Below are positions 12,857-23,779 of a DNA stretch of 64,000 bases, piece after piece. The DNA is from Lolium rigidum (taxonomy: Eukaryota; Streptophyta; Magnoliopsida; Poales; Poaceae). Each line of letters starts with the position of its first letter. Position 1 is the first letter of the stretch. The DNA lies in the NCBI RefSeq assembly GCF_022539505.1, contig NC_061512.1, positions 252,170,510 through 252,234,509 on the forward strand, read 5' to 3'. The notes under the pieces are model-generated. The model saw nothing but the letters and a program-made list of their open reading frames with translations, made no database searches and had not been told where the DNA came from. Made by a program: the position numbers and the translations under genes.

Positions 12857-14046
12857 ATCTACAACATATATTTGCAATAGTTTAGACTAATGTTTATGAC
12901 AAATTGAGTTCAAATTTTAATTCAACAAAATTAAAAACTAGGTGAACTCCCACTCAAAACAATATCCCTCGAATTTTCTTAGTGATCACATGAACCAAAT
13001 CCACCACACCAAGTCCGATCATCACGAGACAAGATGTAACTTCAATGGCGAACACTCAAAGTGTTCATCATATCAATCATATGATTCATGCTCTACCTTT
13101 CGGTATCACGTGTTCCGAGACCATGTCTGTACATGCTAGGCTCGTCAAGGCAACCTTAGTATCCGCATGTGCAAAACTGGCTTGCACCCGTTGTATGCAC
13201 TTGTTGATTCTATCACACCCGATCATCACGAGATGCTTCGAAACGATAAGTCTTGGCAACGGTGCTACTAAGGATGAACACTTTATTATCTTGATATTTT
13301 AGTGAGAGGGATCATCTTATAATGCTACCGTCGCGATCTAAGCAAAATAAGATGCATAAAAGGATTAACATCACATGCAGTTCATATGTGATATGATATG
13401 GCCCCTTTGTCTTTGCGCCTTTGATCTTCATCTCCAAAGCACGTGATATGATCTCCATCATCAACGGGCATGATCTCCATCATCGTCGGCGTAGCGTCAA
13501 GGTCAATGGCGCCGTCTTCATGATTGTTCTCCCATGTAGCAACTATTACAACTTCTTTGAAATACTACTCAACATGAAATTTAAAAACAACCATAAGGCT
13601 CCTGGCGCCGGTTGCCACAATACAATAATGATCATCTCATACATATTCATCATCACATTATGGCCTTATCACATCACCAAACCCCGCAAAAACAAGTTAG
13701 ACGTCTCTAATTTGGTTTGCATATTTTACGTGGTTTAGGGTTTTCGAGTGAGATCTAATCTACCTACGAACATGAACCACAACGGTGATACTAGTGTTGT
13801 CAATAGAAGAGTAAATTGAATCTTCACTATAGTAGGAGAGACAGACACCCGCAAAGCCACTTATGCAATAAAAGTTGCGTGTCGAGCGTGGAGCAAATCT
13901 CATGAACGCGATCATGTAAAGTTAGCCCGAGCCGCTTCATCCCACTATGCCACAAAGATGCAAAGTACTCAAACTAAAGACAACATAAGCATCAACGCCC
14001 ACAAAAACATTGTGTTCTACTCGTGCAACCATCTATGCATAGACAC
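12857..14046 (-). other. Angela 5' untranslated leader
   Basis: About 1.2 kb between primer site and gag ATG on the element strand, typical for BARE/Angela leaders. A/C-rich with small ORFs that show no protein-family similarity. Confidence 0.6.
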
Positions 14047-14059
14047 GGCTCTGATACCA
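14047..14059 (-). other. Primer binding site, initiator Met tRNA
   Basis: On the minus strand the 13 bases read TGGTATCAGAGCC, complementary to the 3' end of plant initiator methionine tRNA, one base from the LTR end at 14061. This fixes the element's orientation. Confidence 0.93.
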
Positions 14060-14060
14060 C

Positions 14061-14367
14061 TGTAGGGATTCGTTGCATAGAAAATAAAAAATTTCCTACC
14101 GCGAGAACGCAATCCAAGCCAAGATGCAATCTAGAAGACGGGAGCAACGAGGGGATGAACGAGACTCACCCTTGAAGATTTTCAAATCCTACAAGATGAG
14201 GCTCTTGTTGCTGCGGTAGATGATCACTTGCCGCTTTCAAAAGCGCGTAGAAGATCTTGACGGTGCCACAATCGGGCATCACCTCCGTACTCGATCACAC
14301 GTTCGGTGTTGATGAAGACGACGTCCTTCTCCCCGTTCTAGCGGGCAGCGGAAGTAGTAGCTCCTTA
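14061..14367 (-). repeat. Truncated Angela 5' LTR stub
   Basis: Starts TGTAGGGATTCGTTGCATAG next to the primer site, so this is the genuine 5' LTR end of the element. It is co-linear with 7156-7360 and 14980-15190, but stops at AGCTCCTT near 14367 and switches to sequence of the flanking repeat. Confidence 0.85.
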
Positions 14368-14963
14368 AATGGAGGCCCCAAGAACACCACAAAGACCACT
14401 AAGCCATCTACGGTCCAAAGACCCAAGAGGAACAAGCTCCGGGAACAAGCTCCCGAAGTGTATGTCTCACGAACTTTCACCTCCACGTATCACCGCGGAG
14501 AATTCAAACCGATGCACCAAATGCAATGACAAGAACACCACAAAGATGCTCAAGTCCTTCTCTCTCAAATTCCAACAAAGCTACAAAAGCTATTGGGGGA
14601 ATAAGAGAGGAAGAACAAATAGGAGGAGGAACACCAAATTTCTCCAAGATCTAGATCTACTGGATTTTCCTCACAAAGAGAGGAATTTGTTTGGTAAAGA
14701 TGTAGATCTAGATCTCCTCTATCTTTTCCTCAAATATGAGCAAGAATCATGGAGGAATTAGAGAGAGAGGAAGCTTCTCAAGGTCAACAAAGGAGTAGAG
14801 AGAGAGTAGGAGAAGCAACCAACTCAATGGGGAAGAAGGGGATTATATATGGCCTCTAAAATAGAATCTAACCGTTGAAAATGCACCTAAAAACACCACC
14901 CAGCCGGACCTTCCGGGTTTGGCTGGACCAATCTAGCCAGCTGGACTCGTCCGACCAAATTCG
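14368..14963. repeat. Second copy of the Angela left-flank DNA
   Basis: Near-identical to 6548-7139 (a few single-base differences such as GGGGGG/GGGGGA), including the terminal ATTCG at 14959-14963. It lies between an LTR stub and a complete LTR, so it was introduced by recombination, not by a normal insertion. Confidence 0.88.
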
Positions 14964-16661
14964 TGTAGGCTACAAGATGAACGAGACTCACCCTTGAAGA
15001 TTTCCAAAGCCTACAAGATGAGGCTCTTGTTGCTGCGGTAGATGATCACTTGCCGCTTTCAAAAACGCGTAGAAGATCTTGACGGTGCCACAATTGGGCA
15101 ACACCTCCATACTCGATCACACGTTCGGTGTTGATGAAGACGACGTCCTTCTCCCCGTTCCAGCGGGCAGCGGAAGTAGTAGCTCCTCCTTGAATCCGGC
15201 AGCACGACGGCGTGGTGGCGGTGTCGATGGAGATCTCCGGCGGAGCTTCGCTAAGCGTTGCGGGAGAGGTGGAGGAGGTGGGGCGGCTAGGGTTTGGGGA
15301 GAGGCCGGGGTGGCCGGCCACTATGGGGTGCGGCCAAGCTAGGGCTTTGGTGTGGCCGGCCCCCTCCCCTTGTCCCTCTTTTTATAGGTGGAACACCCAA
15401 GAGTTGGTCTACAAGTCTTCGAATAAGACCCCAAACCAAAACCTTCCATATGACATGAAACCTACCCAAGGTGGGATTCCCACTTGAGGTGGGATTCCCA
15501 CCTTTCCTTGGGAGGGGGTGGCCGCCCACCTTAGGTGGAGTCCACCTGGGACTCCACCCCCTAGGGTTGGCCGGCCATTGGTGGTGGAGTCCCGTCGGGA
15601 CTCCGCCTTTCAAAGTGATTTCTTCCGGACTTTTCTAGAACCTTCTGGAACCTTCCATAAATGCACCGGATCATTTTCAAACTTATAAAATGACATCCTA
15701 TATATGAATCTTATTCTCCGGACCATTTCGGAACTCCTCGTGATGTCCGGGATCCCATCCGAGACTTCGAACAAAACTTCGAACTCCATTCCATATTCAA
15801 GTTCTACTATTACGACATCAAACCTTAAGTGTGTCACCCTACGGTTCGTGAACTATGTAGACATGGTTGAGAACTTTCTCTAACCAATAACCAATAGCGG
15901 GATCTGGAGATCCATAATGGCTCCCACATATTCAACGATGACTTAGTGATCGAATGAACCATTCACATACGATACCGATTCCCTTTGTCACACGATATTT
16001 TACTTCTCCGAGGTTTGATCATCGGTATCTCTCTATACCTTGTTCAACCTCGTTTCCTGACAAGTACTCTTTACTCGTACTGTGGTATGTGGTCTCTTAT
16101 GAACCATTCATATGCTTGCAAGCTATTTAGACGACATTCCACCGAGAGGGCCCAGAGTATATCTATCCGTCATCGGGATGGACAAATCCCACCGTTGATC
16201 CATATGCCTCAACTCATACTTTCCGGATACTTAATCCCACCTTTATAACCACCCATTTACGCAAGTGGCGTTTGATGTAATCAAAGTACCTTTCCGGTAT
16301 AAGTGATTTACATGATCTCATGGTCGAAAGGACTAGGTAACTATGTATTGAAAGCTTATAGCAAATAACTTAATGACGTGATCTTATGCTACGCTTAATT
16401 GGGTGTGTCCATTACATCATTCATATAATGATATAACCTTGTTTATTAATAACATCTAATGTTCATGATTATGAAACTATAATCATCTATTAATCAACAA
16501 GCTAGTTAAGAGGCTTACTAGGGACTCATTTTTGTTTACATAACACACATGTATCAATGTTTCGGTTAATATAATTATAGCATGGTATATAAACATTTAT
16601 CATAAACACAAAGATATATAATAACTACTTTTATTATTGCCTCTTGGGCATATCTCCAACA
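14964..16661 (-). repeat. Angela LTR (right copy)
   Basis: 1698 bp, co-linear with 7140-8838 over its full length and sharing the same shortened TGTAGGCTACAAG end. Ends CTCCAACA and is followed by target duplication ATTCG. Confidence 0.9.
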
Positions 16662-16666
16662 ATTCG

Positions 16667-16796
16667 GACCAATCCGGGCACAATTTTTGTGCACCCTAGA
16701 CCCTGGCCGGACTATGGCTGGCCCGTGGCCGGACCAGTCCGGCCGACAGCACACCCCACACCAAAAACGTCGCGATTTTCACATACGAAAATTGGT
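16667..16796. repeat. Unclassified grass repeat, right part
   Basis: Continuation of 6013-7139 beyond the Angela insertion: the CCGGACC/GGCCGGAC-rich text picks up immediately after ATTCG. Ends where the right copy of the 0.4 kb duplicated sequence begins. Confidence 0.65.
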
Positions 16797-17207
16797 AGAA
16801 AAAAATTGCGGATAAAGATAGAACATGACATATTGTCTTTTTATTCGAAACAACATGACATATTGTCTTGGTTTCCGAAATCCCTACAAGGTATTCGACC
16901 ATTTTTATTTTTGAAAGTTACTGAATCTACAATGAGTTGAGAAGTTGGGATGCATGGAGACGGTCGACAAAAATATTTTACACATTTTCATAGTTGTCGA
17001 AAAGACCTAGTGCGAGAATATATATTGTAGAAGTTTTGATGATGTGGTAAGGATAATAAAAATGACAAATTGATGTTGTATGTATACAAATCAATAACTT
17101 GTGCATAAACACAAGGTGAAAAGAGAACGAGATTTTTATCGCGTGAACGTGAGGAATGTGTTTCGTGTGTGAGACGCAACATGGGCAGACCACAACTTTC
17201 CCTTATT
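16797..17207. repeat. Right copy of the duplicated 0.4 kb sequence
   Basis: Co-linear with 5232-6012 after removal of the left copy's 330-bp and 41-bp extra blocks. Ends GGGCAGACCACAACTTTCCC. It probably represents the older, uninterrupted form. Confidence 0.75.
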
Positions 17208-18109
17208 CAAAATAGATCTGATGCGTCGTGTAAAATAAAACTTGAGTTGCAATACGAAATCACCGCGTCCTATTCGAGTCCTAGTGGCTCTCGGTCAGTA
17301 ATACACATTATTTGCTAAATCTCGGAAAACAATGATGTTCTAGGCATTGATGCCAGAACTTCGACCATCAGTTTTTCGAATGTTAAGAAAATTGTTCATG
17401 CCTATTCTAAAAGGAGTGAAAGATCTTGATTTATACTTCTAATGGAAAAAAAACCATGCCACCGATAAAATTGGCTTCTCTTCTTACCAAAAAATGTTCT
17501 GCGGCTGGTTCGTATGATCCCATATGGAGTTGTTAGTGATCTATCCTCACAGACAACAATTGTCTTATCCATTAAAATGGATGTAGTATGTACTTTGTTT
17601 CGAGATACTATCCATCACTCGAACTTATAATTTAGGAATACCGTTGTCCAATGCCAAACAATTGTCGATGTTTACCAAAAAAAAAAAGGTGGTTGTGATT
17701 GCAAATAATATCATCTTTTGAAAACAACATTGAGTAATAGTAACTTTTTCATTGTCGGTTATACCATTCAACTGAACAAGGAATACTCATACTTCCTTTT
17801 TTGAGTTATAATTTTTCTCGTTTTATTTCACGTAGGATCTCTTCTACAAGATTCACTTGTTTCATTATCGGTGCATCCGCTAAATTGGTTGTTAGCTTTA
17901 ATTTCTTAAGCATAGATAAATGTGCTTTTTAGAACAATCCACATTAGATATGACTAATAAAAATATGAACAAGCAACTATTTGATTAAATATTGATCTCT
18001 AACATTTAGATAACAATTTGCACCCCTTCCTCACAAACATACAAATGATACAATCATGTGTCTTAGTTTGCAAGTGGCATGTATCTGCTATTAGTACGGA
18101 ACCCGAAAA
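17208..18109. other. Intergenic DNA without a recognised feature
   Basis: A/T-rich sequence with frequent stops in all frames. A fragment near 17940-17990 (CATTAGATATGACTAATA) resembles 31905-31960. Nothing else can be supported. Confidence 0.5.
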
Positions 18110-18734
18110 TGTCTCGTCGCTAATTATAATGTATTTTTTGTTTCACATTTCGCGAAGTAGTACCGACTATTATACATGATTTTTTTAGTCTATACATAAA
18201 TGACGTATTTGATAGTAGTGTACGTATGTCTTTGTATTTACACATGAATGAACACGCAAACATGCTGGATGTATAATGTGTCGCCTGCTCAGTATCAGAT
18301 GCATCGGTATTGTTAATACTCCGGTAGATATATTTTGCGAGACCATTTGTGTCTCCGACATGTGTTGAGATCTCAATCCTCGTGCGTAAATAAACTGCGG
18401 AGGTGTGCCGACATCCCGCTCATCCGCCGCACCGACCGAAAACTACCGTGGGAGAAGAGAACCCCGAAAAATAATAATCTGGAAGGGCCTACGTAGATCA
18501 CTACTGACACTTGGCTTGTGAGGACCCGAACACGAGCAAAGAACACTGTCGCACGTCAGCAGCCGCATACAACATCACCTGCCGAACTCCTTGACCCCTT
18601 GCGCTCGATGCAGTCGCACAGTCCTCTGTGCTTCTCGTTCACACGAGGATGGGGTCATAGAAAATAAATAAATCAACCCTAACCTAACACTAATCCTCTC
18701 TTCTCATGTGCTCACATCATCAGGCACAAGATTA
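18110..18734. repeat. Segmental duplication copy A, left part
   Basis: Diverged but co-linear with 30080-30665: shared blocks include TTTCACATTTCGCGAAG, ATGTCTTTGTATTTAC, the CCGCTCATCCGCCGCACCGA / CCGCTGATCCGCCGCACCGA block and CCGAACTCCTTGACCCCTTG. Copy A resumes at about 21550 after an insertion. Confidence 0.7.
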
Positions 18735-20027
18735 GAGTATGTACAATCGCCTCCTTTAAACTGTTTTTCTAAAACATTTGGAACACGTCGGATAGAAAAC
18801 CGCGCAGCATGCCCTAAATTCTATTCGGTCCAACGTATAGCCCTAAAGCGTGTCCGGTGCTTCGATGTCATCCCCGCCTCACAAGGGACGTGCTGGGTAG
18901 TGGGTACGCGAGACACAAGCCATTGGCGACGTGCCTCTTCATGGGCCACACTAGTCATAGAAACAACCACACGTGGGTAGCTTTTCATAATGGTAGTGAT
19001 GGTTCCCGTCTTCCCGAGGTGCAGCCATGCGAGATGGCTCATCGGCACTGCACAATCCCCACACGTTGCCCACCATGTCTTCCCCACGTTGCGCCAGCCT
19101 AAATGCATACCGCTCCTTCCAGCCCTTTCTCCTTCTCATCATCATGTCGTTTCCAGTGTCGTCTTCGGCCATAAAAAGCCCTGCCGCCACGCAACGAACC
19201 TCACACTCTCCTTCTCTACTCGCCTCCGTCTTCTAGCCAAAGCCACATAACCTCCTACCCACAATATCACGCCGCCGTAGCACCACCTACTCGATCATGG
19301 GTCACAATGTCCACGCGTCGCTAGTGGAACACGTGTCGCTACAACCCGAGCCTCAACTCTTCCCTTCGGATGACAACTCCATGGCGGACGCGGAGCGCAA
19401 GGCGATGGAGGAGCAGGCTTAGTGGGATGACGGAATGGAGCTAGTGGACCCGAAGCAGGATCCTCTCGTCGTATGAGACGGTGCGACTACTTAGAAACGC
19501 CGCACGTAACCGAGAGGATGTTAAAGGGGCCATCATCTGCCGCATCACCAAGATATCCATCGAGCGGGCACTGACGGAGGAGTCTGGGCGCCTCCTGTGG
19601 TGGCCAAGCAAAAGAGGATTCTTGAGCTCAATGCTCGCACATGCGTCGAGGCTGCCGGCCGCGAAGCAGCACGGGTCGCCCAAAACGAGTATCGCCTGAG
19701 GCAAGCGCAGCTGAAGGGCCACCATCGCGGGTAGCTCCAGCAACAACGACGATGTTGTAGACGAAGCAAGTGTGGAGATGTGGAATGACGGAAAGGCTGG
19801 CCCATCACGCGCCTAGTCCGGAGATGATTAGGCTAGGTTTTAGTGAAAATTTACTCTTTTTCATTCAACTTTATAATATATAACGACATTTAAATGAAAA
19901 TAATAATTACTAATAAATTTAAATATTTTCGTAGAAGTTGTTGGGGACACGGCTGGAAACGGGCATCTTCAAACGCACCCCAATCAACTAGAACCAAATA
20001 TTAATTTAAGAACACGACTCAGAGGCT
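18735..20027. mobile_element. Probable PIF/Harbinger-derived element (non-autonomous)
   Basis: Left edge is TTA followed by GAGTATGTACAATCGCC, resembling the GAGCATCTACAGCCG ends of grass Harbinger elements. The right edge GAGGCTC is followed by TTA (20028-20030), consistent with a TTA target duplication, but the ends match poorly. Within it, an open stretch from ATG 19297 is broken by TAG at 19420-19422. I do not recognise that product. The corresponding interval is absent from segmental copy B. Confidence 0.45.
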
Positions 20028-20195
20028 CTTAGATCATCTCTAGCTGTGCGTGGGACACAAACACGACCCAAATTTGGGCCGCGAATACGTTCGTGCGGAC
20101 AAAGCGCTGATACGGGCGTGGTCAGCTCGCGTGACCTACCCATCCCCTCTCGTCAGGGACAACGAAATCTAGCAGACCAAAATCACGCTCCATAC

Positions 20196-20870
20196 CATTC
20201 TTTGTAGCCCTAAAACAAGGTCGCCACCCCCCGCCACCCTATGTTCAGGCCACGACTATAGCATAGATTGCATCCATGTGAGTGCAAGAACTGTCCATTT
20301 GCATGGAGGGTCACTACAACGGTCCTGCGGAGGGATGCACTATCATTGAAGCAACGTCATCGCATGATTTGTGGATTTGGAACTCTTTCTTTAGCATGAC
20401 CAGTTCCCACAATTACATTAATGTGCTCCACCGCTCTCAGGAATTCGACCGGCTTCTAGAAGGCACTGTCGTTGTGGTGAACTATGAGATCAATGTCAAT
20501 ACATATGAGAAGCCATACAATCTTGCTGATGGCATCTATGCTGACCAAGTCACATTGTGAAGACAGTTAGCAAACTTGATACAAAACCAAGATGTTTGCC
20601 AGAGACAAGAGGTTTACATGAAATATGTGGAGCGGATATTTGGTGTACTCCAAGCTAGGTGTGCTATTGTTTGTCACCCAGCTTGAACATGGTTTTTGAA
20701 GACCATGCATGAGGTGATGATCTGTTGTAAGATCATGCATAGCGTGATCGATGAGATAGAGCGTCCTGATGGCATGAATGACCATGGATGGAAATTTCAG
20801 AGTGACTTGGTTCAACCACATCCTCGGGCAAAATATGGGAGAAGTTTCGGCATATGAACGTTAGACTCTG
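20196..20870 (+). pseudogene. PIF/Harbinger transposase relic
   Basis: Conserved blocks of the plant PIF/Harbinger (ALP1-related) DDE transposase occur in order but in shifting frames: IDCIH (first catalytic Asp region) near 20260, GHYNGP and ASHDLWIWNSFF, then SSHNYINVLHRS, YNLADGIYAD, VERIFGVLQARCAIV (third acidic residue region) and ICCKIMHSVIDE near 20730. The usual N-D-I-N-V-L motif carrying the second catalytic Asp reads N-Y-I-N-V-L. Stop codons follow ADQVTL and lie after CHPA. It is dead as a transposase. Its own terminal repeats could not be located. Confidence 0.85.
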
Positions 20871-21280
20871 ATAACCACATTTCCAAACGCTTGTAGCCGG
20901 ATTTGATTAATCACATGTAGGCATTGGCAGGGCATGAAAGAGAATAAGGAGTAGTCAGTCTCATCTCATTTAATTTGCTCTTTGGCAATGCTTCTAAACT
21001 TTGTTGTTTATTTAGATGTAATAAATTTGTTAAACATTCCATTAGAACATTTATTTTTTCACATATTTATGTGCCAATTTTGGGAGAATTGGTGAAAGTA
21101 AGGCCGAGGGAAAATACGTTCAGCCCCGGGCTACCTCGGACTCAAACCGATATACCAGCCAAAGCAACCAATTTTATGTCTGTGACAGTGTGACCTAACG
21201 TAAATAAACATAGACATTTACTTTTAGTGACAAAAGTTCTTTGGACCGCTAGAAATTCTTTAACTCCCGGCGAAATAGTA

Positions 21281-21524
21281 CTCCCTCATGCCTATAATAT
21301 GGTCCGAATAATTTTTCGTGCAAGTTAAACTCTGCAAAATTTAACTAAAAATATAGAGAATAATACAAACATTTACTATATCAAATACATATAATGCGAA
21401 AATATATTTCATGAAAATTCTAACAACATTAATTTGACATTGTATATGTTTATGTTTTTATCAACATATATAGTTAACTTTTATAAAGTTTGACTATATG
21501 CAATATATTTTTGGTAGGAGGGAG
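21281..21524. mobile_element. Stowaway-like MITE
   Basis: 244 bp with ends CTCCCTC and AGGAGGGAG, A/T-rich interior, flanked by TA on both sides (21279-21280 and 21525-21526). This is the signature of grass Stowaway (Tc1/Mariner) miniature elements. Confidence 0.85.
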
Positions 21525-21549
21525 TAGAACTAAAATATATATCGAATAA

Positions 21550-21915
21550 AAAACGGGCACGGGACAGCGAGTAGCGGGCGAGGAGGCTGTCATTCTTGAC
21601 CAACGTTCGGCTGCCGCTGCACCCTGCACGGTAATCATGGCGAGTGGGGCGCCGGCCTCTGCCGCAGGCGAACGTTGCTCGTTTTCCGTCAGCTTTATTT
21701 ATGTGTCGCCAGGAAACATGCAGTACTAGCTTGGCACTTTGACTATACAGGCTTTGGGCCCCACCGGGCCCATCCATGCGTACCAAGACTCGCTACCAAG
21801 TAGTAGGTGGTCCAGTACACGGCGAGCTTGCTACTTCCGTAGCTTCGGCAGACTGCTGGCCCAGGACGCGGTAGAGAACTCCCGATGAACTGACTGGATA
21901 CGGATGTTGTACAGT
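21550..21915. repeat. Segmental duplication copy A, right part
   Basis: Matches about 30680-30950: GGCTGCCGCTGCACCCTGCA, TCTGCCGCAGGCGAACGTTG, GTGTCGCCAGGAAAC and CTTTGACTATACAGG occur in the same order. The match resumes after the Copia insertion at 28304 (TACAGTACCTGTATTTCTTAA versus 30957 TACAGTACCTGCATTTCTTAA). Confidence 0.75.
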
Positions 21916-21920
21916 AGTAC

Positions 21921-22860
21921 TGTTGAATGTAGATGGGCTGCAGCCCAGTAAGGCAGCCCATATAGTCTACAATTCCTGAAATCTCAAGGCCCATCACGTT
22001 GGCAGCTTGGGACAGCCTTGGGGGACAAAGTTTAGTCCCACATTGCTAGTTGGGAGTGAGTTGGAGTGGTATATAAGGGCTGCTGTTCTAGTCATTCCAA
22101 GTGAGTGAGAATAGAAAGAGCCCTCGCGCACTCCTCCTCCTCCGCCCGCCCGTCTCGGCTCGACACGACACGACACGCACGTCGCGTTTCGTGACTCGAG
22201 TTCGAGTTCGAGACACACTCAAGGAAGCCTAAATTTTTGCTTGGTGCACCAACTGTGTTGGGTACGTGTCGGCCTGCATGTGCATGCTCGCCGCGTGTCC
22301 TTGGCTTCCTACGCGTGTCAACGCGGTCGGGTCGGCTTCCCAGGCTATACAAGGAGACAGATCAGATCTAGAGACGCACGCAGTTCTCAGAACTCTCTAG
22401 TCCATCTCTCTCGCGAAGTTCCTTTTGCTGTGCTACTCTCTAGTCTTCCCCATCCCGGTGTCTGCGTGCACAGCCGTCCGGGAGAGCAGGCCTCCGAAAC
22501 TCCGTCCGTTGAGATCCCGCACCGGGAGACGGGCGATAAGGTTTTTGGGGAGCGTCTCGGCGCGACCGCTCGCTATCGTTCGTCTTCTTCCTCGACGATC
22601 CGGCCGCTTCATCGACGGATCCGACTACACCATGGGCGACATCAACAACTCCCATGGTGGTGGTGCTCTGCTGCTGGCTGGTGCGACCTTCCCGGTCGCG
22701 ATGTACGTGATTTTCCTCTCCTACCTTGCACTCGCTACTTGTTCCATGTTCAGATCTGATGCATGTGCTTAGTCTGATGTGTATGGTTAAGTATGCTTGT
22801 GCATCTGTAATGTTGTTTTCGGTAATTAAACTCACACGGAAATTGCCTAATATTCTAACA
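21921..22860 (+). repeat. 5' LTR of second Copia element
   Basis: 940 bp. Very similar to 27349-28298. Differences include expansion of an ACGAC microsatellite in the 3' copy and some CTG/CG changes (for example CACTCGCTACTTG here versus CACTGCTACTTG). Confidence 0.93.
22070..22078 (+). promoter_or_regulatory. LTR TATA box
   Basis: TATATAAGG, about 150 bp into the 5' LTR, is preserved at 27498 in the 3' LTR. It is the likely element promoter. Confidence 0.65.
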
Positions 22861-22875
22861 ATCCAAAAACCTTAT

Positions 22876-23690
22876 ATGCTTAGGCAATTTTCACCGTCTG
22901 GTTTTGCTGCTGCGCTTAAACCGAGCCCGTTTACGGGTTCTCATTTCAAGAGATGGCAGAGTAAGACCCTCTTGTGGCTCACTTCTATGGGCGTGCATCG
23001 AGTTGCGGAAGGTACTCCCGGAGGTCCGCTTACTCCCGAAGAGGATAAAGCGTTCGGGGATGCCACCGTAATCTTTGTGGGTGCCGTCCTAAGTGTGCTT
23101 GGAGACAAGTTGGTTGATGCTTATCCGCACATACGAAATGGGAAGGAACCGTGGGATGCACTAGACGCTAAGTTTGGTGCTCGCCGATGCCGGAGGTGAA
23201 CCGTATGCTATGGAGCAGTTCAATGACTACGGAATGGTTGAGAACCGATCCGTAGTAGAACAGAGCTCATGAGATACGGATCATGGCAAAGGAACTTGAG
23301 CTCCTCAAGTGTGTGCTACCGGACAAGTTTGTCGCGGGATGCATTGTCGCTAAGCTCCCCCTTCATGGAGGAACTTTGCCACTTCCCTGAAACATCGGAG
23401 GCATGAGTTTTCTGTTGAGAATATCATGGGCTCTCTGGATGTTGAGGAGAAGGCGAGGGCAAAAGACAAACACACTGGAGGATCCGAGGGACGTTCTGCT
23501 TCCAATATGGTGCAGAAAAATGCCCACAAGTCCAAGGGAAAGAACAAGGGAGTCTCCCAGACTACCAACTTCAAGAAGAAGGGGAAAACGGAGAAGAAAG
23601 ATCCTTGCTGGGTGTGTGGCGAGACTGGCCATTGGGCCAATCGTTGTCCACAACGCAAAGGAAAGAAATGTCGAGCTGGACTGTAACTCA
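22876..23690 (+). pseudogene. Copia gag relic (second element)
   Basis: ATG 22876 is only 16 nt after the LTR. The first part (SPSGFAAALKPSPFTGSHFK) is a Copia gag N-terminus. The frame breaks near 23190 and resumes through 23426-23686, with the CCHC zinc knuckle CWVCGETGHWANRC near 23608. Capsid protein for RNA packaging when intact. Here frameshifted at least twice. Confidence 0.85.
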
Positions 23691-23779
23691 AATTCCGTCG
23701 AAGCATGGTCATTGGCAACACGAGAGGAAGGAACTACAGGGTATGGTAATATGTTACCTACTCGTTCTTTCGGTGTTTC

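Larger units (their letters stand above)
7140..16661 (-). mobile_element. BARE/Angela-type Copia retrotransposon, rearranged
   Basis: The element reads on the minus strand. Outer ends are TGTAGG (7140) and CCAACA (16661), that is TGTTGG...CCTACA on the element strand. It is flanked by the 5-bp target duplication ATTCG at 7135-7139 and 16662-16666. Internal region 8839-14060 carries gag, protease, integrase, RT and RNase H in Copia order, a primer site for initiator Met tRNA and a purine tract. TGTTGGAGATATGCCC at the LTR start and the protein sequence place it with BARE/Angela/WIS. All coding parts are frameshifted, so it is non-autonomous. The right side is abnormal: a 0.3 kb LTR stub, then a copy of the left flanking DNA, then a full LTR. 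Confidence 0.92.

Noticed and set aside
21481..21786. ORF overlapping the Stowaway MITE and segmental copy A
   Set aside because: Frame crosses an element boundary and is not conserved in copy B.
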